Source of the DNA: Picocystis sp. L7
Taxonomy: Eukaryota > Chlorophyta > Picocystophyceae > Picocystales > Picocystaceae
Direction: 5' to 3'
Assembly: GCA_020975725.1 (NCBI GenBank)
Contig: QXJR01000022.1
Span: forward strand, 1 to 64,000
DNA length: 64,000 nucleotides
Shown: positions 41,999 to 52,715 of the stretch, piece by piece
How positions within the stretch are numbered: position 1 is the first letter of the stretch
How the letters are laid out: every line of letters begins with the position of its first letter
Position numbers and translations under genes: made by a program
Notes under the pieces: model-generated
The model's input: the letters and a program-made list of their open reading frames with translations, nothing else
The model's database searches: none
Told to the model about the DNA's origin: nothing

Positions 41999-42190
41999 CA
42001 ACCCCTTCTTTCTTTCTTTCCATCCCTTCCTTCCTTTCTTTCTTTCTTTCCATCCCTTTCTATCTTTCCACCCCTTTCTTTCTTTCTTTCTATCCCGGTC
42101 TTTCTTTCTTACGACCCCTTTCTTTCTTTCTTTCCATCCCTTTCTTTCTTACGATCCCTGTCTTTCTTTCTTTCCCCTTCCTTCTTTCTT
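41999..42190. repeat. CTTT/CCTT-rich polypyrimidine tract
   Basis: About 190 bp of TTTC repeats broken by CCATCCC and ACGACCC blocks, all pyrimidine-rich on the + strand. It lies 50-240 bp upstream of the helicase start, in its probable promoter. Such tracts can form non-B DNA; whether it affects the gene is unknown. Confidence 0.85.
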
Positions 42191-43200
42191 CATTCCACCC
42201 CACCGTCACTTGGGGGGGAGCGTGAGTCCTCGGGCTCTTTCTCTGCCTCAGGCCCGTTCCCCGTTCCTTTTCGTCGCTGACCTGGGTGGTTCGACGAGGT
42301 GAAGCCGAATCTGAGCCTTCCTGGTCCTGGATCGTTCGCCTTCCGCATGGACTCGGCGTGGCTGGCCTGGGGGGTTCCCAAAATTCACCCTCTTTGGGGC
42401 GTTTTGGGCAGGGAGCTGCCCATGCGCTCCATGGCACCAGCGGCATCGTTTTTCGATCCGATTTTTCTCATGAGCGTGTACCGTCTTGCCATCTTTCCTT
42501 TCCCCGGGTTTGGCGTTCCGGTTCCCCGTGGGCGCTCGGCTGCCCTCGGGGATGTGTTGAGCAGAGGTGCCGTTTGGGGTTCCCACCACCTGCCGGTGGT
42601 TTTTCACCTCTAGAAATCGTGCCAGGCAGAATTTGGGCATTTTAAGAGCACCGTTTGAAAGGAAACGCCGAGACCTATGCAACGAGATATCGTTCGCTCG
42701 ATGTCCACCCCTATTCGAAGAGATACGCGCGTCGAGAGGAAGGAGCACCCGCTAGGGGATACGAGGCAGGTGCCAGCTTCAAAAGACCCTGGGACGTGCA
42801 CGGGCCTCCCTGCTCTTGCACGGGCCGAACCAGGCCGGAGTACTTCGATCAGAACCCCTCAAAACGGAGTGCTCCACAACTTCGATTGGGGCAGCAACGT
42901 ACGGAGAGGTCCCCCAGAGGCTCCACGGATCCCACAGCGACACCCCCTCTCTCCTTATGAAGAAAAAGTGGCGGTGGGGTGGGGCGTTCTCCATTAAGTC
43001 CCGTTCTCAATTGGTCAACATTGTAGCCTTGATCGGGATCCATTGTGTAATAAGGGAAGAAGTAAGCTACTTTGTGCCCATGAACTCTTCGGGGTCTCGT
43101 AAGGTCCTTGATAGGCTACGGGTGCAACCATTGGTTTCCATACTCCACGGCGTTATTCCTGTCGAGAGTGATGAGAATTCAATATTCCACCTAACTTAGA
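42191..43200. other. Intergenic, 1 kb, no gene recognised
   Basis: GC-rich sequence with a reverse-strand frame of about 165 codons (to about 42,748) that matches nothing I know and has no start context. I see no terminal repeats. It could be old transposon DNA next to the Mutator-like remnant that follows. Confidence 0.4.
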
Positions 43201-44080
43201 GATGCTACTTTGAACAAGTGCAAGCGCGTTTTTCGCCGGTATTTACGTGCTGGAGGATCAAGAGCACGCATTCATCGAGGCGTGCGCACATTTTTCGATG
43301 TGGGAGGCGACGAATGGTATCAACAAGATTGGAATGAGCACTTACCTCGTGTAGATCGAAATGTGCTAAAAGCATGCAAGGAATATTATCTTCCCCCAAA
43401 CATAGAAATAGCGCTTGGACGCTACGAGAAGCAAATTTCGTATGCACATAGACAATGAGACGAAGTACTTCTTCCTATCCCAATTTGAGGAGAAATTTCG
43501 CTCTGTTGAAGATTTCATGCAGTGGTGGAAACGTACATATGGAGGAATTCTTGAGATGTGGGCCCGTTGTGATGCTCCACCAGGGTCTCCGGTGAGCAAT
43601 CAAGGCCATGAAAGTAGCAACAAAACCTTTAAGAAAGTGCATATGCCAACAAAGGATAATCAACGACGCCTCCACCCACACAAAGCACTAGGCTTGTTGA
43701 GAAATGAAACATCGTTCCTAGTACGCGAGAAAGTGCGAGCATTCTCCTTCAACAATGACTCGGGAGCAATTGTTACTCCTCGGATGCGGCATAAAGTGCA
43801 TCCCTTCGTGGCAAGTGGATGTTGGGTTATGCGACAACATATAGGCCACAAATTCTAATACCAACCAATATATTCTTCAAGACTATGAGTGAAAAAGACG
43901 GAGAAGATGAGAGAGAACTTGTCAAAGAAAGCTCGATTCATTCTCGTGATGCAAGTGAAGCATTCCTCAAAGTAGCTCAAGCTCGATTGAAGACAAGGCT
44001 AAAAGATGCTACAACCGCATCCTTCATGATCGGGCAATGCCCTACTACTAAGGAGAGATTCACCAACTTCATTAAGTGAA
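43201..44080 (+). mobile_element. Mutator-like transposase remnant
   Basis: Translated pieces read RRYLRAGGSRARIHRGVRTF, then WNEHLPRV and VLKACKEYY, then SQFEEKFRSVEDFMQWW, YGGILEMWARCDAPPGSPVS and NQGHESSNKTFKK. The order of a helical WHxxVxR-like start, a spaced tryptophan region and the T/S-N-x-x-E-S-x-N-x-x-x-K motif resembles the end of Mutator-like (MULE) transposases. The pieces lie in two frames with a frame change near 43,420-43,450 and stop at 43,858; a third charged frame follows to 44,079. No long terminal repeats were tied to it. Identity is by eye only. Confidence 0.4.
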
Positions 44081-44884
44081 CTAGCCCCTACACAGTTTTC
44101 CAAGATTCATGCACATGTTGTGTATTGCAAAACAATGGCAACTGCAAGCATTGAATTGCCCATTGTACACTTTCAAGTGACATAGTTTGTCCTAAACAGT
44201 TGAGATTGGTGCATCAATCTTGGCTGGATCATCGCTCCAACAACCTCTTCAAAGAGCTTGCAGGAAAGCAAAAGGCAAGGTATGTTTAAGAAATTTCAAG
44301 AAAAAAGTAACTGCTACCAAGGGATCGACGACTTGACCAACAACGTTGTAGTAAGAGACAATGGTCATCGAAGCAAGCACTGACCCCCACCTCTGACGAT
44401 TAAGCAACACTTTGCTCGACCACATTGTTGCTACCCACTTTCGCTTCTCATTGATTCGTCGACTAAAACATCTTTCGCGTTGAACCCCACACATGTTCCA
44501 TGCATGGGTAGGAGTTGCTTCGTTGCTCCGGAGGATTGTAGAGCCGTCCACGATCTGCAACCTTCCGCATCATGGCCCTTCCAATCTTGCTTCCTTTTCC
44601 CCGGTCCTTATCCTCCTTTCCTTCCCCTAGATTGTCTCCACACTCTCTCTTCTCCATGGCCAAAGATGCGTGATCGTCAACTAACCGTGACTTCTCGTTG
44701 ATGCCTTTTCCTTATACGAATAGGGGTCGTGCCCTCGCTCGAGGTACCGAAACCTCCCACAAGAATCCGTACTTGGTGCATTCGTTAGCCTGCAGGTTGA
44801 AAGGGGAGTCTCCCCAAGTGGTCGAGATCTACATTAAACCAAACAAAACCTTTCTCGTACTATCAGGTAGTGTCTAAATTTCAC
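44081..44884. other. Intergenic, no gene recognised
   Basis: No supported gene. A reverse-strand frame of about 100 codons (44,249-44,560) begins with IVDGSTILRS, loosely like the first catalytic block of Harbinger transposases, but the match is too short to call. Confidence 0.4.
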
Positions 44885-45271
44885 CAAGACCGGGAGGGGG
44901 CGGGGAAACGTGTGCACACTTGCACCGCACCGTCTAGCTTGCCGTCAAAGACACAGCTCCAAAGAGTCATTGATAGAAATATTGACCTCTTGAGCTTGCG
45001 ATTGAGCCCTGCCATGCGACGTGCGGTCTCGCGGAGCCTGTACTTGGATTGTGTGAAAATGATAGCTATTGCCCTACGGCTCAGCAAAGGGTCGCGCGTA
45101 TAGAGCGCTAAACGCTAACAATGGGTGTCTCTGTGCGCGTGCGCTAGGACTGAGGATCTTCAAGGAGTTCACTATATGTCCTCGGAAACACATAAGAATC
45201 GGACATGGTATGGTGCTGATTGCGCGGCAAACATCATTGTTCGTGGTTGTCCTATGTTTACGATAATGATC
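44885..45271 (+). repeat. Dispersed repeat, copy 1 (inverted partner at 52,349-52,715)
   Basis: About 385 bp that matches the reverse complement of 52,349-52,715 with many substitutions and small gaps. Shared blocks include CAAAGAGTCATTGAT, ACTTGGA with ATTGTGTGAA, CTCAGCAAAGGGTC, TTCAAGGAGTT and GTTCGTGGTTG. No clear coding capacity is seen. It could be a MITE, an old SINE-like repeat or the long end of a larger transposon. Confidence 0.7.
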
Positions 45272-45738
45272 CACCAGGAGGCACACCACGGGCATTTATG
45301 GAATCTGATCTGTGCATTATCGACATCGCAAGTTCAAGCACAATGTTCTCGATGTAGACTACTTGGATGTGTACTATGGCATGACGCATCTGCAGGCCGC
45401 CTCATCGTTGCTTGAAAGTGGCGATTGACGGCGCACTAGAGGAGTTTAGATTTTGGGGTACGGCAAAATGTTCGGGTAAGTGGGAGTTTTTTCTCGGTCT
45501 TTGGGGCGATCTGTTCTTTCAAGAATCCAAACAGGAGAAAGCTAGAAGCCCGTAGCTTTGTCTTTTTTATTTCGGGTAGTTCGGGGATTGTATATCAGGG
45601 CGGATTGTCGGCGGTAGCTTCTTGATCGAAATAGACTTTTGTTCGCCATGGCCTTGGAGGAGTGTTTGGGTAAGCAGTCGTCCTTCCTCCATGGGCGGTG
45701 TTTGTAACCCCAAAAATGGTGGATAGGCCCCTCGCTCC

Positions 45739-46950
45739 GTGGGAAATCAAAACCGGAACATGCCCTCACGAGTGGGATGCGCGTTGGAGCGTAGGCTGTT
45801 GCGCAAGCAATTCGACAAGCTCGTGGGTCTTTTCATGGATTTCTTGGCTGCTTGTCGTCTACGCGCAGGCGCAAGGATCGGCGTTGTAAACCTCCTCCAT
45901 ACAGCAATTGAGCAGTGCTCAAAGGACTTGCATAGTGCGAAACGTTATTGGAACTACAAGAGTGCGGTGGGGAACGTCCCTCGGACGAATGGAGGCTTCA
46001 TGGACGACTAGTTACTTAAGAACTGACGTTTTGTGGGATGGGAGATACAGGAGTCAATGCGGATTCGCAACATCACGCGTATGATTAGCGTTCGAGGAAC
46101 GGAACGAGTCTTCATGGGCAAGGAAGGGATGTCGCTGCTCTTACGTCGGTTGGCCACGTTGGTGAACGTGCATCACTTGTCTCCTACTTTTGACCAATCT
46201 TCGAGCGCATCATCGGAGTTGCTGAATGCGATATTGGATCACGTGTACCCGTACGCAAAGCGCGCTTTGCGTTTGGAGGTGCGGGCGCATGAGCTCCCTC
46301 ATCTTTTGGAAGAACTTGTAGCAAAGGGATGCCGTATACCCGCTTGCTGTGGCTTCTTCAAGGGGACACCGTTCAAGTTTTGCTAACTAAGACAAAGGAA
46401 AGCCGAAGCATACACCGGTTGGAAAAGGATGGATGCCACCATACACCAGGCGGTGGTCCTTTCCAACTTCAGGTTTACAGACCCCAGCGGTCCACATGCT
46501 TGATCGATGGGTGATGTAAACATCATGCGAAGATCAAACATCACGAAGCGTTTGCAAGCAATCGTGGACGAGTTGGGACACGTGGTGACGTTGTACGGAG
46601 ACGGAGTGTACCCTAGAACTGACTTGCTACACCGCCCACTTTAAGGGAACATTTTTTGGAACAAGCTGCCTTCAACGAAGCAATGAGCGGTTATCGATAA
46701 GCCTTGTAATGGATGTTTGGAAAGTTGGAGCAACTTTGGCCCTTGGCGGGTGACAAGACCCGGTGAACAATCATGTTGCCCCGAACCGGTAAGGAGGACT
46801 TGGTTGCGCCGTTGCTGACGAAATTCCACACGTGCTTGTGTGGAGGTGTTACGACCGACTACTTGGGTATCGCGCCGTCGATGTTGCAGGAGTACAAAGC
46901 GATGACTCGCCATACAATGATGGTGAGTAGCAATACGGGATGACGAAAAG
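45739..46950 (+). pseudogene. Decayed Harbinger transposase
   Basis: The frame at 46,033-46,386 reads GKEGMSLLLRRLATL, then SELLNAILDHVYPYAKRALRLEV and CCGFFKGTPFKFC. It lines up with the complete transposase (GEEAFLLMLRRLAGR, VVLDHVYQHAKVAMHLEL, CCGFVDGTMFDIC); the first catalytic Asp has become Lys. Further on, in other frames, LYGDGVYPRTDL (second Asp block, near 46,590) and EDLVAPLLTKFHTCLCGGV with SMLQEYK (C-terminus, near 46,800-46,890) follow. Stops and frame changes separate the blocks, for example after 46,386. The leading frame at 45,739-46,011 is probably its N-terminal part but is not clearly alignable. Confidence 0.8.
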
Positions 46951-47712
46951 GATGGCACTTTTCATTCAGTGGGCTAACTCTGTTCCGTGTAGATGGCGAA
47001 CGCTCTTCCTACAACGACTAAGGCATACGAATGGAAAATGATCCTGCTTGATGTCCAAGCTTGTCTTCATCATTCTATGCCTTCCCGTAAGGAGTTCCCT
47101 CAGTGCAATCTTCTTGGCAATAGCCAGCAACAATCTTTGTGGCAACAATCTTCTTGGTAGCTACGTGTGGCAATCTCGGTGGTCGGAGCTCCGCCCTAAA
47201 CTAAGCATCATCAAGCGTGAGAGACATATTGCAATGCGAACACCAGTATTGAGTGGTTTACATCGTAATTTGTTAGAAATGAAGTCATCTCTACACATAC
47301 GAAACACCCATTAGACAATCAATTCCTACGAGTGGAAGAGGATGGTGCCAACGCTACGTGTTACACAAGCAGAACGGTTTACTCAAACATTCGACTTCGT
47401 GTACATACATTGCATAAGCATCATGTTCATAGTACCCATGTTGAGAGACTCAACTTCCTCCTTGTCGCAATGGGAGAGTTGTCATACTTGCCTTCCCGTA
47501 CACAGAGTATTGTTGCACATGTGCGCTTGAAGGTACGCATCCTTCGAGCCAAGATCTTCATGTTGTAGAGGTATGCAACGATGCGATTCATAGCGCACTT
47601 TCCACATGTCCATAGTATCGCGTCGTTCTTACATGCGTATCACAGAGACCAGGCTGTGTTGCAAGGACGGAACAATCATGGCACAGTTGTCGTCGTTTGA
47701 TGTACGACGTCG

Positions 47713-48246
47713 TCATCCAGGCTCTCCAGGTGCCATCTCATCGGGTGAGCTATTTGCATGCGTTTGACTGCTTGCACGTTTTCCACCGTTCCGTAGGTGA
47801 TGGAGCACCAGTAGATCACCGTTGCGATCCTTCGCCCCGCGTGCGCGTGCTTTTAGCATCTCCAACATAGCTTTCTTCGCCTCAACATCCTCCACACGCT
47901 TGGTAACCTCGTCGCACAACTGTGCCAATTTGTCGTCCACCATCCCACCTCCTCGCCTGGCAGCACGTTGGGCTTCATGCTAATTCTCCTAGTGAACCTT
48001 CACTCGGTCCAAAATTTGCCGACGGATCGGCTTCCGATTGAGGAGCCAGGACCCAAAACTTTTCGGGTACATGCTCTTGAGTCGCTCGCGATAGAGATTC
48101 CACGCTGCACCTTTTTTTACGTTCGTCCTCTTTTCGAAGAAACAACAATCGTTGTCTCGGAGGACATGCAACAACGCCTTGTTGTGCGCCATTGTCCAAG
48201 TTAGACCACGTAGAGGTGAACTTTTCCATCCTCGTTGACGTGGCAT
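47713..48246 (-). pseudogene. Decayed Harbinger Myb/SANT-like accessory gene
   Basis: On the reverse strand the sequence reads LTWTMAHNKALLHVL, then KKGAAWNLYRERLKSMYPKS and RKPIRRQILDRV. This parallels the accessory protein of the complete element (TWTEKHRMALLAQCC, NAAWACLIYGLRSLPERLF, SVRRHLQTILE). A second frame (47,713-47,943) is a charged, helical stretch (TKRVEDVEAKKAMLEMLKAR) like the coiled-coil half. A frame change or stop separates the two. The convergent position opposite the decayed transposase supports the call. Confidence 0.7.
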
Positions 48247-48858
48247 TCAATCAGCGGAGAACGTGCATTGTCCGTTGTCGCGAGATCCATGCATGTGTCC
48301 ACGGTGTCCATTTCTTCTTGCACATACACACCATCGGGTGGGATTGCGCTCGTGGTCCCGCCGCCACCCTACCCATCCTGGAACACATACCCGACGATCC
48401 AAGAAAACGTCAGCTCTTGTGTATCCAAGCGTGTACGTTTAGCAAACAATGGGCATCGTATGTACACTTCGATTTCTGCGCTTGCGCGATGGCCTTGGTG
48501 TCCGTGAGGAACCTGCGCACGGCGACTTTCAAACCATCCCACCCGCTAGAACGAAAATGATCAAAATATTACATAAATCGCAGAGGAATGGGAACTTCCC
48601 CCATTTTCTTTCGCCAAAATCTAAACCCCTCTACTGGCTCTAATCCCGGTTGGACTCCTGGATGGACTTCGTTTTGAAGCCCCGATGTAAAGCACAACAT
48701 CAACGGGAGTAATCGGGAAGGTAGTACTTCCTTGGAGGAGGAGGCGATTCCACCTCGTACTGGAGGAAGTCAGATTTCGTGTATAACCACGATATTTGGG
48801 TACAAGAAAGTTTCAGGAGACTTTCCCGAATGCACTCATTTGCCGCCGCCGGGGCTGC

Positions 48859-50790
48859 ATGACGGCCATTCGATGGTGCGCTTGGCTTTGGAGTTATGCG
48901 GAATTACGATTCCTTCTTGTTGTATTGCTTGGTTGCATCATCGATGTGCACTTTGCCGCAAGGAATGAGAGTGGAGCTGGGTATCTGCAATTCGAAGCTT
49001 GCCACGGCTTCGCGAATCAGCGACTCTCTATAGTGTACGGTGCTGTCGCAGCAAGAGAGCTACAGCTGCAACTAGTCCTTCCGCCTTTACCTCTGAATGG
49101 TATCGAAGGAGCAAAGGCGTTGAAAGTGCCGATTAGCACTGAATTCGGATCCTTGTACGACGAGGAGTTTTTCCGATCCAGGTTGGAAGAATTGGGTGTG
49201 CAGGTCGCAAACATCGATTGGTCTCCTCCTCTGACTCAGGTACACGAATGTAGCACATTGAAGACCTGGGACCAGTGCCGGAGAAAGTTTCTTGCGTTCC
49301 GAAGTGTGAAGCCGCATTTGAAGTTTGGGTGTCCATTCCTCACCACGATTTGGGATAAGGACTTCATTGGAAGCCTGGAAGAACCAGTCCTGCTGGTGCT
49401 CAAGGCTCTTAGGCCCAGTGTGAGACTTCTTGCAGCTTTCAAAGAACTGAAGCAGACACTTCGTATTCAAGATTTAGCAAAAGTGAACGTCCTTCACTTT
49501 CGTGCAGAGACTGACTGGAAGGAGCACTGCACGAAATGGGAAGCAGCAGGGCATGGAACAAACTGCATGGGGTACTTGTCTGATATAGGTAGTATTCTGC
49601 AGGAACGAGGGCTCGTTCCTAACTCAGAAGTATATATTGCAGCTGATTGGGAAGCAATGGATGTGGATGAGCTGGCAGTGCTGGAGATACTTAAGTCAAA
49701 GTACCACGTCATCCACAGACCTCATCTGTGGAAAGAAGGCATCTTGCAACGAGAAGAATTTGCATGTATTGAATACTATCTCAGTCTGCAGTCAGGGAAG
49801 TTTATCGGGAACTCGGTTTCTACTTTTACTGCACTTCAAATATTGGAGCGAAGATTTAGGGGGTTGTGGGCTTCGTATTACAATGGGGGGGACATTCCCT
49901 TGCAACATGTTCTACCTCTGTATAAGCTTCCGTGGGTCTTTGTTGTTGTTGGCACTGAGTACGATTACATGATTAGACCTGCAGTACGCTCAGCACTCCG
50001 AACGGGGAAATTAAAGCCTTATGCCATCGCGTTACCCAGGGATAAGCATAGTACCACTTTGGAATGGCTCAGGTCAGTAGGTGTGCAATGCTTAATTCAT
50101 TCCCCAACATGGATAGCAGATCTTCTCAAATTAAAAAGAAGAACCAATAAATTGCTTAGGCAGAAGACGCACTTGCATCGAAAGATCGCTTTATTGGGTA
50201 CTTTTCTCAGATTGGACATTCCCATCATCAGCGAAGTCCTTCAGTTCGAGAATATCCTTTACACAGATACTGATGTTTACTTTCGACCTACTGCACCGTT
50301 AGGTGCCATACGAAGTCTGGTATCAAAGACCATTCGCATGGACTACGAATTAAAAGAGCATTTCCCGATGAATGCCGGTGTATACATAGCAAATGTTCAG
50401 TTTCTTCGACAAACTCACCAGAAAGTAATCAATCAGTTAAGAATGGCAGAATCACTCGATTTTGGAAGGTACGGTCCTGTAGATCAGGGATTGTTAAACT
50501 TGGTATATGAGCGTGAACTCCGCAAAGGTCCCACACTTCCATTGAATATCATGAATGGGAAGCCATACAAGCCTTACAATCCAGAGTCTTGGCTTGTCCA
50601 CTTTCACGGCCCAAAACCGAAGGACTATCTGGATTTTCTTGAAAATGGTACATGTAGATTCCAAGGCCTTTGCAGTCTGGGAGTTCAGAATGCTGCATGC
50701 CAGTACATTACGGAGTGGTTGAATTTTTCCAGCAATCAGCATTTGCATGAGAGTATACCAAGGCTTTGTGACCGTTCTGTCAGTGTATAA
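48859..50790 (+). CDS. Two-domain glycosyltransferase: O-FucT-like plus GT8-like
   Basis: 643 residues from the first ATG, 48,859. It is likely a type II Golgi protein: a hydrophobic stretch FLLVVLLGCIIDVHF near residues 18-32 would be the signal anchor. The first half resembles protein O-fucosyltransferase-like folds, with CHGFANQRLSIVYGAVAARE near 48-67 (the G-F-x-N-Q/R start motif), VLHFRAETDW near 212, VYIAADW near 257, and GNSVSTFTA near 317. The second half is a GT-A fold with VVVGTEYDYMI near 360, the DxD motif LYTDTDVYF near 468, MNAGVYIAN near 505, VDQGLLNLVY near 545 and a closing VHFHGPKP (GT8-like metal-binding His). A two-enzyme fusion could add two sugars in sequence to a wall or glycoprotein glycan. 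Donor and acceptor are unknown. No intron is seen. Confidence 0.75.
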   Translation: MTAIRWCAWLWSYAELRFLLVVLLGCIIDVHFAARNESGAGYLQFEACHGFANQRLSIVYGAVAARELQLQLVLPPLPLNGIEGAKALKVPISTEFGSLYDEEFFRSRLEELGVQVANIDWSPPLTQVHECSTLKTWDQCRRKFLAFRSVKPHLKFGCPFLTTIWDKDFIGSLEEPVLLVLKALRPSVRLLAAFKELKQTLRIQDLAKVNVLHFRAETDWKEHCTKWEAAGHGTNCMGYLSDIGSILQERGLVPNSEVYIAADWEAMDVDELAVLEILKSKYHVIHRPHLWKEGILQREEFACIEYYLSLQSGKFIGNSVSTFTALQILERRFRGLWASYYNGGDIPLQHVLPLYKLPWVFVVVGTEYDYMIRPAVRSALRTGKLKPYAIALPRDKHSTTLEWLRSVGVQCLIHSPTWIADLLKLKRRTNKLLRQKTHLHRKIALLGTFLRLDIPIISEVLQFENILYTDTDVYFRPTAPLGAIRSLVSKTIRMDYELKEHFPMNAGVYIANVQFLRQTHQKVINQLRMAESLDFGRYGPVDQGLLNLVYERELRKGPTLPLNIMNGKPYKPYNPESWLVHFHGPKPKDYLDFLENGTCRFQGLCSLGVQNAACQYITEWLNFSSNQHLHESIPRLCDRSVSV

Positions 50791-52348
50791 CCTTTGCATT
50801 GGCTGCCAGAAGCAGCGAACATCTCTACGAAATGGAAGCCTGTGGAACTTATTTCCAAATGCAGTGTGCCTTCAACATTGCTTATGTATGTTCTACGCTC
50901 TCGTTAATTCTGCCACATATGTTACAGGTAGATATTGAGACAGAGGCAAGTCATGTCAAACGTATCAGTAAACACTATTTCCCCATGGCTGCCAGTTGCA
51001 GCAAGGGGAGACACTCAATATCAAGAACATTGTATGCTGCGGAAAAGCTTGAAGAGTTGTATTGACCCAATGGTACACTGGGTGCAGCAGGTATCAGTCA
51101 TCTTGCTGCTGTACTTGTCATTCTTGCCTAGCCAACTCCTTCAATCCTGCCTCCTCATATAAGTGTCCACGATACCCCCTTGCAATTATGGCCCATTTTG
51201 GGCTTTGGTGTACCCGCTGTGTCACCAAGTTTATTGCAGGGCAGTTAAAAAGGTAAGGGCCACAAGCAGTGGCAATGGCTTGAACTGTTTGCACTGGAAA
51301 AAGGAGGGCGATTTTGCACTGATAGTGCTGCACAGGAGATACCTGTCATGATATTAACCCTTTGACCACGAGGTACACTTATCGTTGACCATCCCCTCTA
51401 CACCATTGATCAGGAAGTCGCCCACCAGCCAGATAGACATTAAGTTTTCCAGGACCGTCTGTTGGTGCACCACCTGTTCTGCTCTTTGTGATTGCAACTG
51501 CACAAGGTCAAAGTCCAAGTCAAGGCAGCATTAGTCTGCCACACCTTGTTGGATAGTGCTCATATAAAATTTTGTGGCGAATAGGTAGGGTTGGACCGAG
51601 GTACGTACCGATCTCATATGCCTTGGAGTTTGTTAGTACTTGCTAACAAGGCAAAAATATTTTGATGCCTTTGTTGGAGCTACGTGCTTTCTTGTCCGGG
51701 TAGCCCCAAAAATGGAGGCTGGATTTTAAGATGAGGGGGTAAACTTAACATCACTGCCGGAAATATGGTTATACCAATTGGAGGCCTAGCCTTCAAAGGC
51801 AGAATCGTGAAGAATAAACTCTTTGCATGCCTGTGACTGCTTGTGTGTGCTTATGCTGCCACTGAAGAAGTGGGGGGGGCTTTGGTGGATTTCTAGAGCC
51901 AATGGCTGGAAGGCTTGATGAGCTTGATAGTGGATGGGTCTTTCAAAACGTAGATTGTGCCCCATGCACGTGCGATGTTCAAGACAGTCTGAGGACTGGT
52001 GCTGGTATTGTCCGGAGCAAAAAGAACTGTTAAACAAAAGACCGTGGCGAAGTACGCCCTTGGCAAGGCTCTACTCGCATATCTAGAACTCGAGTGAGCT
52101 AGTAGCATCAGAAGAAACGAATCCACTAAAATTGCTTGCAAGGATTGAAACGCACAAATCATACGGCAAGAGGAAGCACAATAAATCATTGTCTACAAAC
52201 ACATTGTTGCAATGCAAGAAACTTGCACGTTATTCAAAGCATTGCTTGCACATCTTTAGAAAGTTCATGAAAATTCTGAACCGTATTCTCTGGCCAAGCA
52301 AAATAGCCTCGCGTGTGGAGAGGCATGCAGCCTCTTGTGCAAATTCCT
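50791..52348. other. Intergenic, 1.6 kb, no gene recognised
   Basis: AT-richer sequence after the glycosyltransferase. No reading frame above about 100 codons and no domain on either strand. No terminal repeats noted. Confidence 0.5.
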
Positions 52349-52715
52349 AGCTCATTATCCTAAACGCAGGGCAACCACGAACAATGATGTTTGCGACGCA
52401 TGCAGCGCCATACCCTGCCCAATTCTTTTGTGCTTTCGAGGACATATGTTGAACTCCTTGAAGATCCCTAGTCCAAGCGCACACACACAAAAACACGCAG
52501 TGTTGCTGTTTAGCGCTTTGTACGCCTGACCCTTTGCTGAGCTGTTAGGCAATAGCGACCAACTTCACACATTCCAAGTACAAGCTCCGCGCGACCGCAT
52601 GTCGCATGGCAAGGCTCATTCGAAAGCTCAAAAGGTGAATATTTCAATCAATGACTCTTTGGAGCTGCGTCTTTGACGGTGCACTGCAAGTGTGTGCACT
52701 CCCCCCCTAACGGAG
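52349..52715 (-). repeat. Dispersed repeat, copy 2 (inverted partner at 44,885-45,271)
   Basis: Reverse-complement match to 44,885-45,271, with similarity ending sharply after GATAATGA on the inner side. The pair flanks about 7 kb that includes the decayed Harbinger element and the glycosyltransferase gene. Confidence 0.7.

Larger units (their letters stand above)
45438..48632. mobile_element. Second, decayed PIF/Harbinger element with recognisable ends
   Basis: 3,195 bp bounded by imperfect inverted ends, AGAGGAGTTTAGATTTTGG at 45,438-45,456 and CCAAAATCTAAACCCCTCT at 48,614-48,632 (one mismatch in 19). It is flanked by the 3-bp direct duplication ACT (45,435-45,437 and 48,633-48,635). Inside are degraded transposase (+) and Myb/SANT-like (-) genes in convergent order, the same plan as the complete element at 23,529-28,226 but turned round. 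The ends share the AGAGG start with that element but then differ, so it is a separate Harbinger family. It cannot move by itself. Confidence 0.85.

Noticed and set aside
41354-42302. Forward frames of 231-308 codons opposite the helicase
   Set aside because: The reverse strand carries all DEAD-box motifs; the forward frames run into the pyrimidine tract and are low complexity (Phe/Leu/Ser/Pro).
44249-44560. Reverse-strand frame starting IVDGSTILRS as a Harbinger catalytic block
   Set aside because: Only a few residues match and no second block or ends were found.
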